Below are positions 20,876 through 29,421 of a stretch of 47,669 nucleotides of DNA, one piece after another; positions within the stretch are counted from its first letter, which is position 1, and each line of letters starts with the position of its first letter. Made by a program: the position numbers and the translations under genes. The notes under the pieces are model-generated. The model searched no databases, was not told the DNA's origin, and saw nothing but the letters and a program-made list of their open reading frames with translations. Origin of the DNA: an uncultured SAR116 cluster alpha proteobacterium (GTDB lineage Bacteria; Pseudomonadota; Alphaproteobacteria; Puniceispirillales; Marisalimonadaceae); assembly GCA_902558885.1 (NCBI GenBank), contig CACEFQ010000011.1, forward strand, positions 1 through 47,669, read 5' to 3'.

Positions 20876-21545
20876 ATCCTATGAACCAATTCCATTAAAG
20901 GATTTTAAAGTTAAAAGTGAAGAAGAAATGGAATTAATATCAAAAAATCATTTATTTAACATGAATTTAAGGCACACAATAAGAGATTTTTCGAACAAAA
21001 AAGTTCCTTTTTCAATTATTAAAAATTGTATAAAAGTAGCATGTTCTGCGCCAAGTGGAGCAAATTTACAACCATGGCATTTTTCAATAATATCTAGTAA
21101 ATTAGTTAAATCAAAAATTAGAAAAGCTGCTGAAATCGAAGAACAAAAGTTTTATGATGACTTGAAAAAAGATGAATGGCTTAAAGTACTTGAACCACTC
21201 GGAACACATGCTGACAAGCCTCATTTAGAAGTTGCTCCTTGGTTAATTGTTGTTTTTTCAGAAAGATATAGTCAATTATCAAATGGAGAAAAAAGAAAAA
21301 ATTACTATGTTCCTGAGAGTGTTGGAATTGCAACAGGATTTCTCATAACAGCTTTACATTTGTCAGGGTTGTCTTGCTTGACACATACACCCAATCCAAT
21401 GGGTTTTCTTAGCAAGGTTTGCAATAGACCATCTTCAAATAAAGCATCTTTAATTCTCGCCGTTGGTTATCCAGCTAATAATGCCAAAATACCTTTAGCC
21501 TCCACAATCAAAAAATCATTTGATGAAGTTGTTTCAGTATTTTAA
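20856..21545 (+). CDS. Nitroreductase-family flavoprotein, iodotyrosine-deiodinase-like, 229 aa
   Basis: FMN-dependent oxidoreductase. Flavin motifs are in place: RHTIRDFS (residues 39-46), APSGANLQPW (65-74), and ESVGIATGFLITALHLSGL with HTPNPM later. The subgroup signal is the lid E96-x3-Y100 and K121, Tyr-to-Lys spacing 21, as in mammalian iodotyrosine deiodinase where Glu, Tyr and Lys hold the substrate zwitterion (human E157, Y161, K182 as I recall). So halotyrosine or another halo-amino-acid dehalogenation is possible, but flavin reductase roles are alternatives. It overlaps the GNAT gene by 20 bases, so the two are expressed together. Confidence 0.85.
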   Translation: MSAINNRSYEPIPLKDFKVKSEEEMELISKNHLFNMNLRHTIRDFSNKKVPFSIIKNCIKVACSAPSGANLQPWHFSIISSKLVKSKIRKAAEIEEQKFYDDLKKDEWLKVLEPLGTHADKPHLEVAPWLIVVFSERYSQLSNGEKRKNYYVPESVGIATGFLITALHLSGLSCLTHTPNPMGFLSKVCNRPSSNKASLILAVGYPANNAKIPLASTIKKSFDEVVSVF

Positions 21546-21627
21546 TTTATAATATTGGTTGTTTCAATTGTGTCGACTTTATTTGTTAATTAATGATAAG
21601 ATTTTCTAAATTTGCTGGAGTTAAGAG

Positions 21628-22275
21628 ATGCCTAATTTAACGAATCGTCTTTCAAAATGTTATGCTAGCGCTATTCATGACGTTCTAAGAGAAAAGGGGT
21701 ATGGAAATTGTGTTCTCCCACCTGAAATACAGGCTTTAGAAAGAGGTCAAAAGCTGTTTGGAGAAATTTACACAGTATCTGGCTATGTGGACAAAACACT
21801 ATCTAGACACGAATCTCTTCTTTTATGGTCTCAAGTTTTATCAAAGATTCCAAATGATAAAGTTATTGTTTGTCAACCAAATACACATTCAATTGCACTT
21901 ATGGGAGAATTGTCTGCTCGAGCATTAATGGTAAAAGGGACTAAAGGTTATTTAATGGATGGGCACTGTAGAGACGTTGAAGAAATTATAGATGCTAATT
22001 TTCCAGTTTTTTGTAGATTATCAACTCCTGCTGATATCGTTGAAAGATGGAAATATAACTCTCTTGGACAGCCTATCACTATAGGAAGCGTTACGATATG
22101 TTCAGGTGACTTTATTATAGCTGATATGGATGGAGCTGTAATAATACCTCAAAATGTAGCAGAAGAAGTAATACAAAAGACCGAAGAAGTTATGGCTACT
22201 GAAAGTGAAATGAGAAAAGCAATATTAGATGGCATGGACCCTGAACAAGCTTATCTAAAATTTAGAAAATTTTAG
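21628..22275 (+). CDS. RraA-like / HMG aldolase-family protein, 215 aa
   Basis: Class II aldolase-like protein of the RraA/4-hydroxy-4-methyl-2-oxoglutarate (HMG) aldolase family. Conserved: LMDGHCRDVEEI with the Arg-Asp pair (about residues 110-121), and the strand GDFIIADMDGAVIIP (about 171-185). Family members split HMG or related oxo-acids with a divalent metal, or inhibit RNase E (RraA). The environmental form here is more likely an aldolase or decarboxylase. ATG start with GGAG upstream. The gene stands alone between nitroreductase (82 bases) and MATE (20 bases). Confidence 0.8.
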   Translation: MPNLTNRLSKCYASAIHDVLREKGYGNCVLPPEIQALERGQKLFGEIYTVSGYVDKTLSRHESLLLWSQVLSKIPNDKVIVCQPNTHSIALMGELSARALMVKGTKGYLMDGHCRDVEEIIDANFPVFCRLSTPADIVERWKYNSLGQPITIGSVTICSGDFIIADMDGAVIIPQNVAEEVIQKTEEVMATESEMRKAILDGMDPEQAYLKFRKF

Positions 22276-22295
22276 ATTTTTTTGGTCTATATTAT

Positions 22296-23612
22296 ATGAT
22301 CATTAATAGAAGAAATATTTGGTCATTATCTTGGCCTTTGATAATTGCAAATTTCACAATTCCCTTAGTAGGCCTTACCGATACCATAATTATGGGCCAT
22401 ATGCCTGAAAGCACATATATAGCAGCAATAGCACTTGGGGGAATAGTATTTAACTTTATGTATGCAGGGCTAAATTTTCTAAGGATGGGAACTACTGGAA
22501 TAGTATCTCAAAAACTAGGTTCTAAAGATTTTGACGAAGTATTGTTAAGTTTGTTAAGACCATTATTTATAGCCCTTTTAATTGGAATAATTTTATTTTT
22601 TTCTAAAGAATTTCTTTTCAATTTATCAGTTTATTTTTTAACTCCTGACGAAAAACTACAAATATTATATAAAGAATATCTCTTTGTAAGAATGATTGGC
22701 TTGCCAGCTGGATTGCTGAATATAGTATTTTTAGGTTGGTTTTTTGGAATGCAAAAAACAAGAGCAGTGATGATTCAGCTTATCACTATCAATGTTGTTA
22801 ATGTAATCTGTTCTTTATATTTATCAGTTATTTTAGATTATGGCATTTTTGGTGTTGCGCTAGGTAGTGTGTTAGCACAATTTTCTGGACTTTTTATATC
22901 AATTATAATTTTTTCATATTCAATAAAAAAATTAAATTTAGAAACTGTAAATTTTAAAAAGCTTAAGAGTATATTAACATTTCTTAAATTATTTTCTATT
23001 AGCAAAGATTTATTTATAAGAACAATTCTGATGGTTGCAGTACAAGCATATGTAATCAAAAAAGCAGGTCTGATTGGTGTTGACGAGCTTGCTACAATTG
23101 AAATTTTATTAGTAATTTTTAGTTTGTCATCATACTCGTTAGATGCATTTGCACATTCTGCAGAGTCTTGTGTAGGTGTTTCTATTGGATCTCAAAATAA
23201 AAGAAATATTTATAAAGCCATAAGAATTACAACTGAATTTGCTTTATTTTTTTCAATATTTATTGGTATTATTTTGTACCTTTTCGAATTTTATTTAATT
23301 TCTATTTTCACTGATATAAGCGTATTAAGAGATTTAACATTAGGATTATGGGGATTAATTATTATTACACCATTTTTATCTATGTCAGCTTTTCAATTAG
23401 ATGGTATATTTATTGGTGCCACATTAGCTAAAGAAATGCGTAATTGTATTATATTTTCCTCTTTGATATTTTATATAATTGTAGAACTTTTTTATGCAGA
23501 TAATTTGAATTTAAAAGATTTATACTCTTGTTTTCTATTATTTTTGATTTTGAGAGGGATTTTTCTAACTTTTTATCTTAAAAGAGTTTTTAATTTAGTT
23601 TTAATTAGATGA
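22296..23612 (+). CDS. MATE-family efflux transporter, 438 aa
   Basis: Multidrug and toxin extrusion antiporter (H+ or Na+ driven), twelve predicted membrane helices in two six-helix halves, DinF-like size. Support: the N-terminus ...WSLSWPLIIANFTIPLVGL and DTIIMGHM (residues 29-36), GLNFLRMGTTGIVSQKLG near residue 57, and the second half DAFAHSAESCVG near residue 284. Substrate unknown. It starts 20 bases after RraA and is followed by a membrane protein gene after 15 bases, same strand. Confidence 0.9.
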   Translation: MIINRRNIWSLSWPLIIANFTIPLVGLTDTIIMGHMPESTYIAAIALGGIVFNFMYAGLNFLRMGTTGIVSQKLGSKDFDEVLLSLLRPLFIALLIGIILFFSKEFLFNLSVYFLTPDEKLQILYKEYLFVRMIGLPAGLLNIVFLGWFFGMQKTRAVMIQLITINVVNVICSLYLSVILDYGIFGVALGSVLAQFSGLFISIIIFSYSIKKLNLETVNFKKLKSILTFLKLFSISKDLFIRTILMVAVQAYVIKKAGLIGVDELATIEILLVIFSLSSYSLDAFAHSAESCVGVSIGSQNKRNIYKAIRITTEFALFFSIFIGIILYLFEFYLISIFTDISVLRDLTLGLWGLIIITPFLSMSAFQLDGIFIGATLAKEMRNCIIFSSLIFYIIVELFYADNLNLKDLYSCFLLFLILRGIFLTFYLKRVFNLVLIR

Positions 23613-23627
23613 ATTTGTTTTAATTAA

Positions 23628-24137
23628 TTGAAAACTGTCTTTCTATTAAGGGCGGTGAATAAGGTAATCAGTGAAATAATGAAATTTATAGAAAACTTCT
23701 TTAAAGATAAAAATGATGAAATGAATAAATTAAGGTTCAGGCGTCTAATTTTATTAATGATTTTTATGTCTTTGTTGTCTGGTTTTATTCCAACAATATT
23801 TAGTTTTGAGAAATATTATGGGCTCAGTAGATTTGTTGACCAAGGTTATATTGTAGCTTACCTAGGAACTAAATTTGAGTTGTATATTGCAATATTCATG
23901 TCTTTTTTTTCTTTAACGAGCTTAATTCTTATTTATTTTTTTGTATCAGTTGGCAAATATTTTTTTCTGCTATACCTGTTGATAAATTTTGTTTTATTGA
24001 TGTTTGGTGGAGACATTATTAACTATGGCTTTTTATATCCAATTGAATGGGTGAAAAACGTAACAGAAGCGTATCTGATTTATTTAATGTTTTTTGGAGC
24101 AAATAAGAAAGATTTTGAAATAAGAAAGTCTGATTAA
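23628..24137 (+). CDS. Membrane protein of unknown function, 169 aa
   Basis: Not recognised. Four hydrophobic segments (about residues 41-58, 73-90, 90-108 and 112-140) after an amphipathic N-terminus. The longest frame begins at TTG 23628; GTG 23655 and ATG 23679 are also possible and none has a well-placed ribosome site, so the N-terminus is uncertain. It is 15 bases behind the MATE gene and probably co-transcribed. No charged motif suggests a transporter or enzyme family. Confidence 0.55.
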   Translation: MKTVFLLRAVNKVISEIMKFIENFFKDKNDEMNKLRFRRLILLMIFMSLLSGFIPTIFSFEKYYGLSRFVDQGYIVAYLGTKFELYIAIFMSFFSLTSLILIYFFVSVGKYFFLLYLLINFVLLMFGGDIINYGFLYPIEWVKNVTEAYLIYLMFFGANKKDFEIRKSD

Positions 24138-24223
24138 CAAAACAATTTAATATAATTTGTTATCAATTATTATTTGTTTAATTTGTATTATACAAACATG
24201 AGTTTTACATCAAAGGAAATGAT

Positions 24224-24742
24224 ATGAAAAATAATCTAATTCCAGGAAAAAAAACACCTTCACTTGAAGTTTATACTCTGAATGGCACATTATGGTCTTT
24301 AGATGATTTCTTGGATAAAACAAAATATATGATTGTATTTTACAGAGGATTACACTGTCCTGTTTGTTCGGATTTCTTAAAGCAAATTGATAATCAATTG
24401 TTGGAATACAAAAATTCTAACACCGAAGTAATTGCAATATCAATGGATAGCAAAGATAAAGCTATCAAAGCTAAAAACAAATGGGGGATTGCTAATCTTA
24501 ATATTGCTTACGGACTTATAGAAGAAAAAGCAAGAGAATGGGGGCTATATATTTCCAAATCAATTAAAGAAAGTGAAAGTGCTGTTTTTTGTGAACCAGG
24601 GTTGTTTATAATTAAAGAAGATGGTTCATTATATCTTGCTAATGTCTCAAACATGCCTTGGGCAAGGCCAGATGTGAGTTCATTGCCTGCTAAACTAGTG
24701 TTTGCAGAAGAAAATAAATATCCCGTAAGAGGTAATTTTTAA
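24224..24742 (+). CDS. AhpC/TSA-type redoxin, 172 aa
   Basis: Thioredoxin-fold peroxiredoxin-like protein. The reactive site is FYRGLHCPVCSDFLKQ (about residues 40-55), with a CPVC pair in place of the usual single peroxidatic Cys context PxxxT/S-x-x-C, which is typical of the RGLHCPxC redoxin branch. Later TEVIAISMDSKDKA and LFIIKEDGSLYLANVS are normal thioredoxin-fold elements. It probably reduces peroxides or disulfides in the cytosol; donor unknown. ATG start with AAGGAA upstream. Converges on the photolyase-like gene. Confidence 0.82.
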   Translation: MKNNLIPGKKTPSLEVYTLNGTLWSLDDFLDKTKYMIVFYRGLHCPVCSDFLKQIDNQLLEYKNSNTEVIAISMDSKDKAIKAKNKWGIANLNIAYGLIEEKAREWGLYISKSIKESESAVFCEPGLFIIKEDGSLYLANVSNMPWARPDVSSLPAKLVFAEENKYPVRGNF

Positions 24743-24764
24743 ATAAACACAACCACTACAAACT

Positions 24765-26267
24765 TTATTTTTTTGTTTTGCTTTCTATAAAATTTAGAGC
24801 TTTTTTAAATATCATATCTTTTCGATCTTTATTCATTCTTTCCAATGATTTAACCAGTATTGCAAGTCTAGGATTGCTTTTGAAAAAAGATATATTATCG
24901 CTCATAAACATCCAATATAATCCATCGACAATATCACACCACTCATCTTTCTTATAATTACTCATTTTTAAAATATAGTTTGAGCCACATGAATAAGGTT
25001 TTGTTGCAAATATTCCTCCATCTGCGAATGTTCCCATTCCATAAACATTAGGTACCATTACCCAATCTGAAGAATCTACAAACATTTCCATAAACCATTT
25101 ATATATTTCGTTTGGATCTATTTTTGAAATATTCATTATATTACAAATAATCATTAGTCGTGGTATATGATGAGTATAACCGTATTTCAAACAATCCTTA
25201 ATTGCATCATCTAAAGGCGTAATACCAGTTGTGCCTTTATACCAATTATCGGTTAATTTACGATCATGTTTCCAAAAATTAGAAGTTTGTTCTTCTTTAC
25301 CCTTGAAATGATAAATGCCTCGAATAAACTCTCTCCATCCAATAACTTGACGAATAAAACCTTCTAAAGAATTAATCGGAATTGAATTTAAATTTGCGAT
25401 CTCTAGCGCTTTTTTGATTATTTCATCTGGAGTTAAAAGTCCCATGTTTAGTATTGGGCTTATTGCACTATGAAAAAGGAAGTTGTTTTCTGAAACTATA
25501 GCATCTTCATAGTTTCCAAAATTGAAAAACTTTTCTTCAAAAAATTGATCTAGCCAAGTTAATGATTCTTCTCTATTTGTTGGCATCCACAAGTTATCTG
25601 TCAAACCTGGATGATCTTCAAATTGTGAATTAATTTTTAATTTTAAATCTTTGATATAAATATTAAATTTTAGATCAGGAATTTTTGGCAATAAAGTATT
25701 TTTTGGAATTTTTTTTCTATTGTCTTCATCATAGGACCATTTTCCTCCTAAGGGCTTATTATTTTCATCAATGAGAATATTCATTTTGGTTCTTATTTTT
25801 TGATAAAAACTTGCCATACGTATTAGTTTTTTTTGTTTATTAGCAAACTCAAAAAATTCCTTTCTTGAGGTTAGGAACATAGGACTTTGAAAAATTTGAT
25901 AATCAATATTTTTTTGATTTATAAAGTTAGTAATTTTATCTTCAAAATCTTTATCTTCAATTTCAAAATATTTTAATTTTTGGATATTGTGATCTTTAAT
26001 TACTTTAAGTAACTTATCCTCGTACCTATCATGAAAACTTTCTTCATCAATTGAATGATAAAACACAGTATAACCATTCTTAATTAGGTTGTCCCTATAC
26101 TGCCTCATTGAACACAGAAACATCAAAATTTTTAATTTATGATGTTTATGATTTGTAGTTAACCCAAAATCTTCAGCCATAAAAACTTTGCTGACCCTAG
26201 TATTTTTGATATATTCTATTGGAAATAATTGATTACCAAGAATAAGTAAGATTTCATTAGCAGACAT
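24765..26267 (-). CDS. Photolyase/cryptochrome-family protein (FeS-BCP/PhrB type), 500 aa
   Basis: Blue-light flavoprotein of the bacterial (6-4) photolyase-like group. Support: the N-terminal Rossmann part (ILLILGNQLFP), EGFIRQVIGWREFIRGIYH, GYTHHIPRLMI, DWVMVPNVYGMGTFADGG and KPYSCGSN, in the order of the family, and the usual length near 500. Known members of this branch hold a 4Fe-4S cluster with a CxxC just after the KMS..Y stretch; here that stretch reads KMSNYKKDEWCD and only one Cys remains. It may be a cluster-free relative. I use ATG 26267, four bases after the upstream stop, rather than the GTG at 26285. Confidence 0.85.
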   Translation of the reverse strand: MSANEILLILGNQLFPIEYIKNTRVSKVFMAEDFGLTTNHKHHKLKILMFLCSMRQYRDNLIKNGYTVFYHSIDEESFHDRYEDKLLKVIKDHNIQKLKYFEIEDKDFEDKITNFINQKNIDYQIFQSPMFLTSRKEFFEFANKQKKLIRMASFYQKIRTKMNILIDENNKPLGGKWSYDEDNRKKIPKNTLLPKIPDLKFNIYIKDLKLKINSQFEDHPGLTDNLWMPTNREESLTWLDQFFEEKFFNFGNYEDAIVSENNFLFHSAISPILNMGLLTPDEIIKKALEIANLNSIPINSLEGFIRQVIGWREFIRGIYHFKGKEEQTSNFWKHDRKLTDNWYKGTTGITPLDDAIKDCLKYGYTHHIPRLMIICNIMNISKIDPNEIYKWFMEMFVDSSDWVMVPNVYGMGTFADGGIFATKPYSCGSNYILKMSNYKKDEWCDIVDGLYWMFMSDNISFFKSNPRLAILVKSLERMNKDRKDMIFKKALNFIESKTKK

Positions 26268-26271
26268 ATTT

Positions 26272-27447
26272 TTACTCAAAAACACTTACATTAGTCGTGT
26301 TTGCGTTTATAAAATTCCAATCATATTCAACGCCCAACCCAATTCCATTAGGTACTGGCACAAATCCGTCTTTGTCAATACAATCGATCATATCACTGTA
26401 ACCACAAGTGTATACGGGAGCCATTGTGTTTGGGCAATCAGGGCCTACTAGTGCAACTTCATAAAAGTTTGTATTTCTAGTTGTGGCCATAACATGTCTA
26501 TGAGCAGGTCCGCATGCATGAATTTCAACGTCTACACCGAAAGATTCTGCTAAATGAGATATCTTCATTGCTCCAGTTATTCCCATGTCATACTCAGGAT
26601 CAGATCTTAGAAAATCAGTCCCTCCAGCCATTAGAAAATCACATTTTGTTTCTAATCCTCTAATGTGCTCTGTTTGTAATATTGGAGTTTTTAACATCTC
26701 TCTAAGACGTTTATGTGAAAAAGCTGATACACCACTATCTCTATATGGATCCTCTAACCAAAAGAAATTTGCTTCATCGCAAGCTTTGCCAACATATAGA
26801 GCGTCGGCAAAGGTTTTTAACTGGCATGCTGGATCAAGCATTAAAGTCATTTTATCTCCGACTTTTTTAGCTACATGTAAAACATTTTCTGCTTCTTCTT
26901 TCGCATTTCCTTCATGCCATCCATGGATTTTAAAAGCTTTATAACCCATATCAAAACATTGCTCAGCAAAATCTGCAAAAGCTTCTTTACTATCTAAGCC
27001 GCCATTCCTGTCACCATGATATGTGCTTGCATATGCTTTAAGATGCTTTCTGTAACTTCCTAATAAAATAGAAATTGAACAATTTAATTTTTTGCCTGCC
27101 CAATCCCATAAGGCTATATCTAATGGGCCATGGCCCATATGATCAAATTGTCTAAGCTCTCTTTTAAAATCATCATATATTCTTTCTCTTTCTTCAGCAT
27201 TGTACTCTAATAACTTGGGAGCCAACATTTTAGCTTGTGCGCATGCAACTTGATTGCCACCCCAATGAGTTACGTACTCTCCTTTACATCCATCCTTAGT
27301 TTCTATTACAACCGCAAATTTATCCAATTTTATAGATTGGCCTTTAGAATATCCTACAGCACCAATTGTGTTTGCATTAGTCAATAGGCCTAGATTTTTT
27401 GCAGAGTGAGTAAATTCGTGAATTTCTACTTTTTTAATATGGCTCAT
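26272..27447 (-). CDS. Enolase-superfamily (mandelate racemase-like) dehydratase, 391 aa
   Basis: Mg-dependent enolase-superfamily enzyme that abstracts the proton alpha to a carboxylate, typically an acid-sugar dehydratase. Metal ligands: D205 (DPACQ), E232 (LEDPY), E260 (QTEH). Barrel-end base: H310 (EIHACGPA) with D283 (RSDPEYDMGIT). Instead of the KxK of mandelate racemase, the second-strand motif is K173-I-H175 (AFKIHGW), so the substrate class is not a standard one. No nearby kinase or aldolase fixes the pathway. It is the first gene on its strand, divergent from an alpha-hydroxyacid oxidase gene, and precedes the photolyase-like gene. Confidence 0.88.
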   Translation of the reverse strand: MSHIKKVEIHEFTHSAKNLGLLTNANTIGAVGYSKGQSIKLDKFAVVIETKDGCKGEYVTHWGGNQVACAQAKMLAPKLLEYNAEERERIYDDFKRELRQFDHMGHGPLDIALWDWAGKKLNCSISILLGSYRKHLKAYASTYHGDRNGGLDSKEAFADFAEQCFDMGYKAFKIHGWHEGNAKEEAENVLHVAKKVGDKMTLMLDPACQLKTFADALYVGKACDEANFFWLEDPYRDSGVSAFSHKRLREMLKTPILQTEHIRGLETKCDFLMAGGTDFLRSDPEYDMGITGAMKISHLAESFGVDVEIHACGPAHRHVMATTRNTNFYEVALVGPDCPNTMAPVYTCGYSDMIDCIDKDGFVPVPNGIGLGVEYDWNFINANTTNVSVFE

Positions 27448-27570
27448 TTATTATTCCTGATCAAAATTGAATAGACAAAATTTAAAAAACTTATATTTGT
27501 TATTATTATTAATAAAAAATATGGGTTATTATAAAATAATTATTAGATTAATGCATGTAAAGGACATTAA
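27448..27570. promoter_or_regulatory. Divergent spacer between dehydratase and hydroxyacid oxidase genes
   Basis: One hundred twenty-three bases, nearly all A and T, must hold promoters for both directions. A small symmetric block (AATAATTATT) lies close to the plus-strand gene. Shared control is inferred only from the arrangement. Confidence 0.4.
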
Positions 27571-28728
27571 ATGAATTTAAATGATTGCTATAATTTTCAA
27601 GATTTTAGAAAATTAGCCAAGAAAAGACTTCCTTCTCCTATTTTCCATTATATAGATGGCGCAGCAGATGATGAGGTGACTTACAATAGAAATACTGCTG
27701 CCTATAATGATGCTGATTTAATTCCAAATGTATTAAGAGGCGTTGAAAATGTGGATCTATCGACAACAATTTTTGGAAAAAAACTAGACTTACCATTTTA
27801 TTGTGCTCCAACTGCGTTGCAAAGGTTATTTCATTACGAAGGTGAGAGAGCGGTTGGTAAAGCAGCTCAAAAATTTGGAACTATGTTTGGTGTATCTTCT
27901 CTAGGCACTGTTAGCGTTGAAGAGATTTCTTCTATAGTGTCTACGCCTAAAATGTTTCAATTTTATTTTCATAAAGATAGAGGGCTTAATGATAGCATGC
28001 TTGAAAGAGTAAAGGCAGCTAAATTTGATGTTTTAGCTCTTACTGTCGATACAATAACTGGAGGTAACCGAGAAAGAGATCTTAGGACTGGTTTTACATC
28101 TCCGCCAAGGCTAACCCTGTCTAGCCTGTTTAGCTTTGCATCTAAACCAATGTGGGCCATAAATTATTTAACAAAACCTAAATTTGAGCTGCCTCAATTG
28201 CAAGATCATGTGAGCGAGGGAACAAATACTGCAACCTCAATAGGTAATTATTTCTCTTCAATGTTAGATCAATCTATGAATTGGAAAGATGCAGAGCGTT
28301 TATGTTCAAAATGGGGAGGTCATTTTGCGCTTAAAGGTATAATGAGTGTTGAAGATGCAAAAAAAGCAATAGATATTGGTTGTACAGGAATAATGGTTTC
28401 AAATCATGGCGGACGACAATTAGACGGTGCAAGAGCTCCTTTTGATCAATTGGCTGAAATAGTTGATGCTGTAGGTGATAAAATTGATGTAATTTGTGAA
28501 GGAGGGATTCAAAGAGGAACTCATATTCTCAAAGCTTTATCTGTCGGCGCTAAAGCTTGTTCAGGAGGTAGAATGTATCTATATGCTCTAGCTTCTGCTG
28601 GTCAAAAAGGAGTTGAGAGAGCATTAAGCTTGTACCGTACAGAACTAGAAAGAGATATGAAATTAATGGGATGTACAAGTGTTAAAGAATTAAATAGATC
28701 TAATATAAAGTTTAGACATAATTCTTAA
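27571..28728 (+). CDS. FMN-dependent alpha-hydroxy-acid oxidase/dehydrogenase, 385 aa
   Basis: Oxidises L-2-hydroxy acids (lactate, glycolate or a longer chain) to the 2-oxo acids. Features: the N-terminal IDGAADDE (residues 28-35), PTALQRLFHYEGE for the flavin pocket near residue 75, FQFYFHKDR near 130, ALTVDT near 152, and the active-site SNHGGRQLDGA near 273 with catalytic His and Arg, then CEGGIQRGTHILKAL. The family is LldD/glycolate oxidase; which substrate is not clear, and lldP is absent. The gene lies divergent to the dehydratase; a YczE-like gene follows after 4 bases. Confidence 0.9.
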   Translation: MNLNDCYNFQDFRKLAKKRLPSPIFHYIDGAADDEVTYNRNTAAYNDADLIPNVLRGVENVDLSTTIFGKKLDLPFYCAPTALQRLFHYEGERAVGKAAQKFGTMFGVSSLGTVSVEEISSIVSTPKMFQFYFHKDRGLNDSMLERVKAAKFDVLALTVDTITGGNRERDLRTGFTSPPRLTLSSLFSFASKPMWAINYLTKPKFELPQLQDHVSEGTNTATSIGNYFSSMLDQSMNWKDAERLCSKWGGHFALKGIMSVEDAKKAIDIGCTGIMVSNHGGRQLDGARAPFDQLAEIVDAVGDKIDVICEGGIQRGTHILKALSVGAKACSGGRMYLYALASAGQKGVERALSLYRTELERDMKLMGCTSVKELNRSNIKFRHNS

Positions 28729-28732
28729 ATTT

Positions 28733-29416
28733 ATGAAAATTATTACATCTTCAATAACATTTATTTCTAGAGCTTTTTCTATTAGTTCAGTTCCAATTAC
28801 TTCTTGGAGTTCGGAAAAACCAAATATAATTTTTCCTAAATTTGAAACATTTTTATTTCTTTGTTTAGGTTTGTTCTTATTTGGATTAGGGGAGAGTATT
28901 TTAGTTGTTTCTCAAAATGGTGTAACTCCATGGACAGTTTTAGCTGAGGGTGTTGCTAAAAAAGTTAATATTGGAATAGGTCTTTCTACTTTTATAATTA
29001 GTTGCATAGTTTTGGTTTTTTGGATTCCATTAAAACTTAAACCAGGGTTAGGTACAATTATGAATATTATAATAATTGCATTAACCATGGGGTATACTAT
29101 TCCCTTTCTTTATTTTCTAAATGAAATTTTTAATCCTACATTTCTTTCTTTTTTTGGAACATGGTTAGTTGGTTTTGGAAGTGGCATTTATTTGATTGCT
29201 AATCTTGGGCCTGGAACTAGAGATGGGCTGATGACAGGAGTATCTAGAAAATATAAAAGACCTATAAGTTTAGTTAGGTTTAGTATTGAATTTATTGTTG
29301 TTTTTGTTGGTTGGTTATTAGGGGGCACCTTAGGCCTTGGGACAATTGTTTTTGCAGTTTTTATAGGCCCTTTTGTAGCTCTAAGTCTTAAGATAGTAGC
29401 TTTATTAAAAAAATAA
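28733..29416 (+). CDS. YczE/YitT-like membrane protein, 227 aa
   Basis: Inner-membrane protein with about five hydrophobic segments (residues 42-60, 80-98, 104-124, 132-150 and 180-220) of the YczE/YyaS group. The conserved loop GPGTRDGLMTGVSRKYKRPI in outline (residues 160-175 region, LGPGTRDGLMTG) identifies the family. Function is unknown in general. It follows the hydroxyacid oxidase stop by 4 bases, so they are co-transcribed. It converges on a TSUP gene, with a palindrome at 29426-29443. Confidence 0.8.
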   Translation: MKIITSSITFISRAFSISSVPITSWSSEKPNIIFPKFETFLFLCLGLFLFGLGESILVVSQNGVTPWTVLAEGVAKKVNIGIGLSTFIISCIVLVFWIPLKLKPGLGTIMNIIIIALTMGYTIPFLYFLNEIFNPTFLSFFGTWLVGFGSGIYLIANLGPGTRDGLMTGVSRKYKRPISLVRFSIEFIVVFVGWLLGGTLGLGTIVFAVFIGPFVALSLKIVALLKK

Positions 29417-29421
29417 TTCTT

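Noticed and set aside
26585-26944. Long open frame on the plus strand inside the dehydratase gene
   Set aside because: It lies wholly antisense to a gene with clear enolase-superfamily motifs and has no family resemblance of its own.
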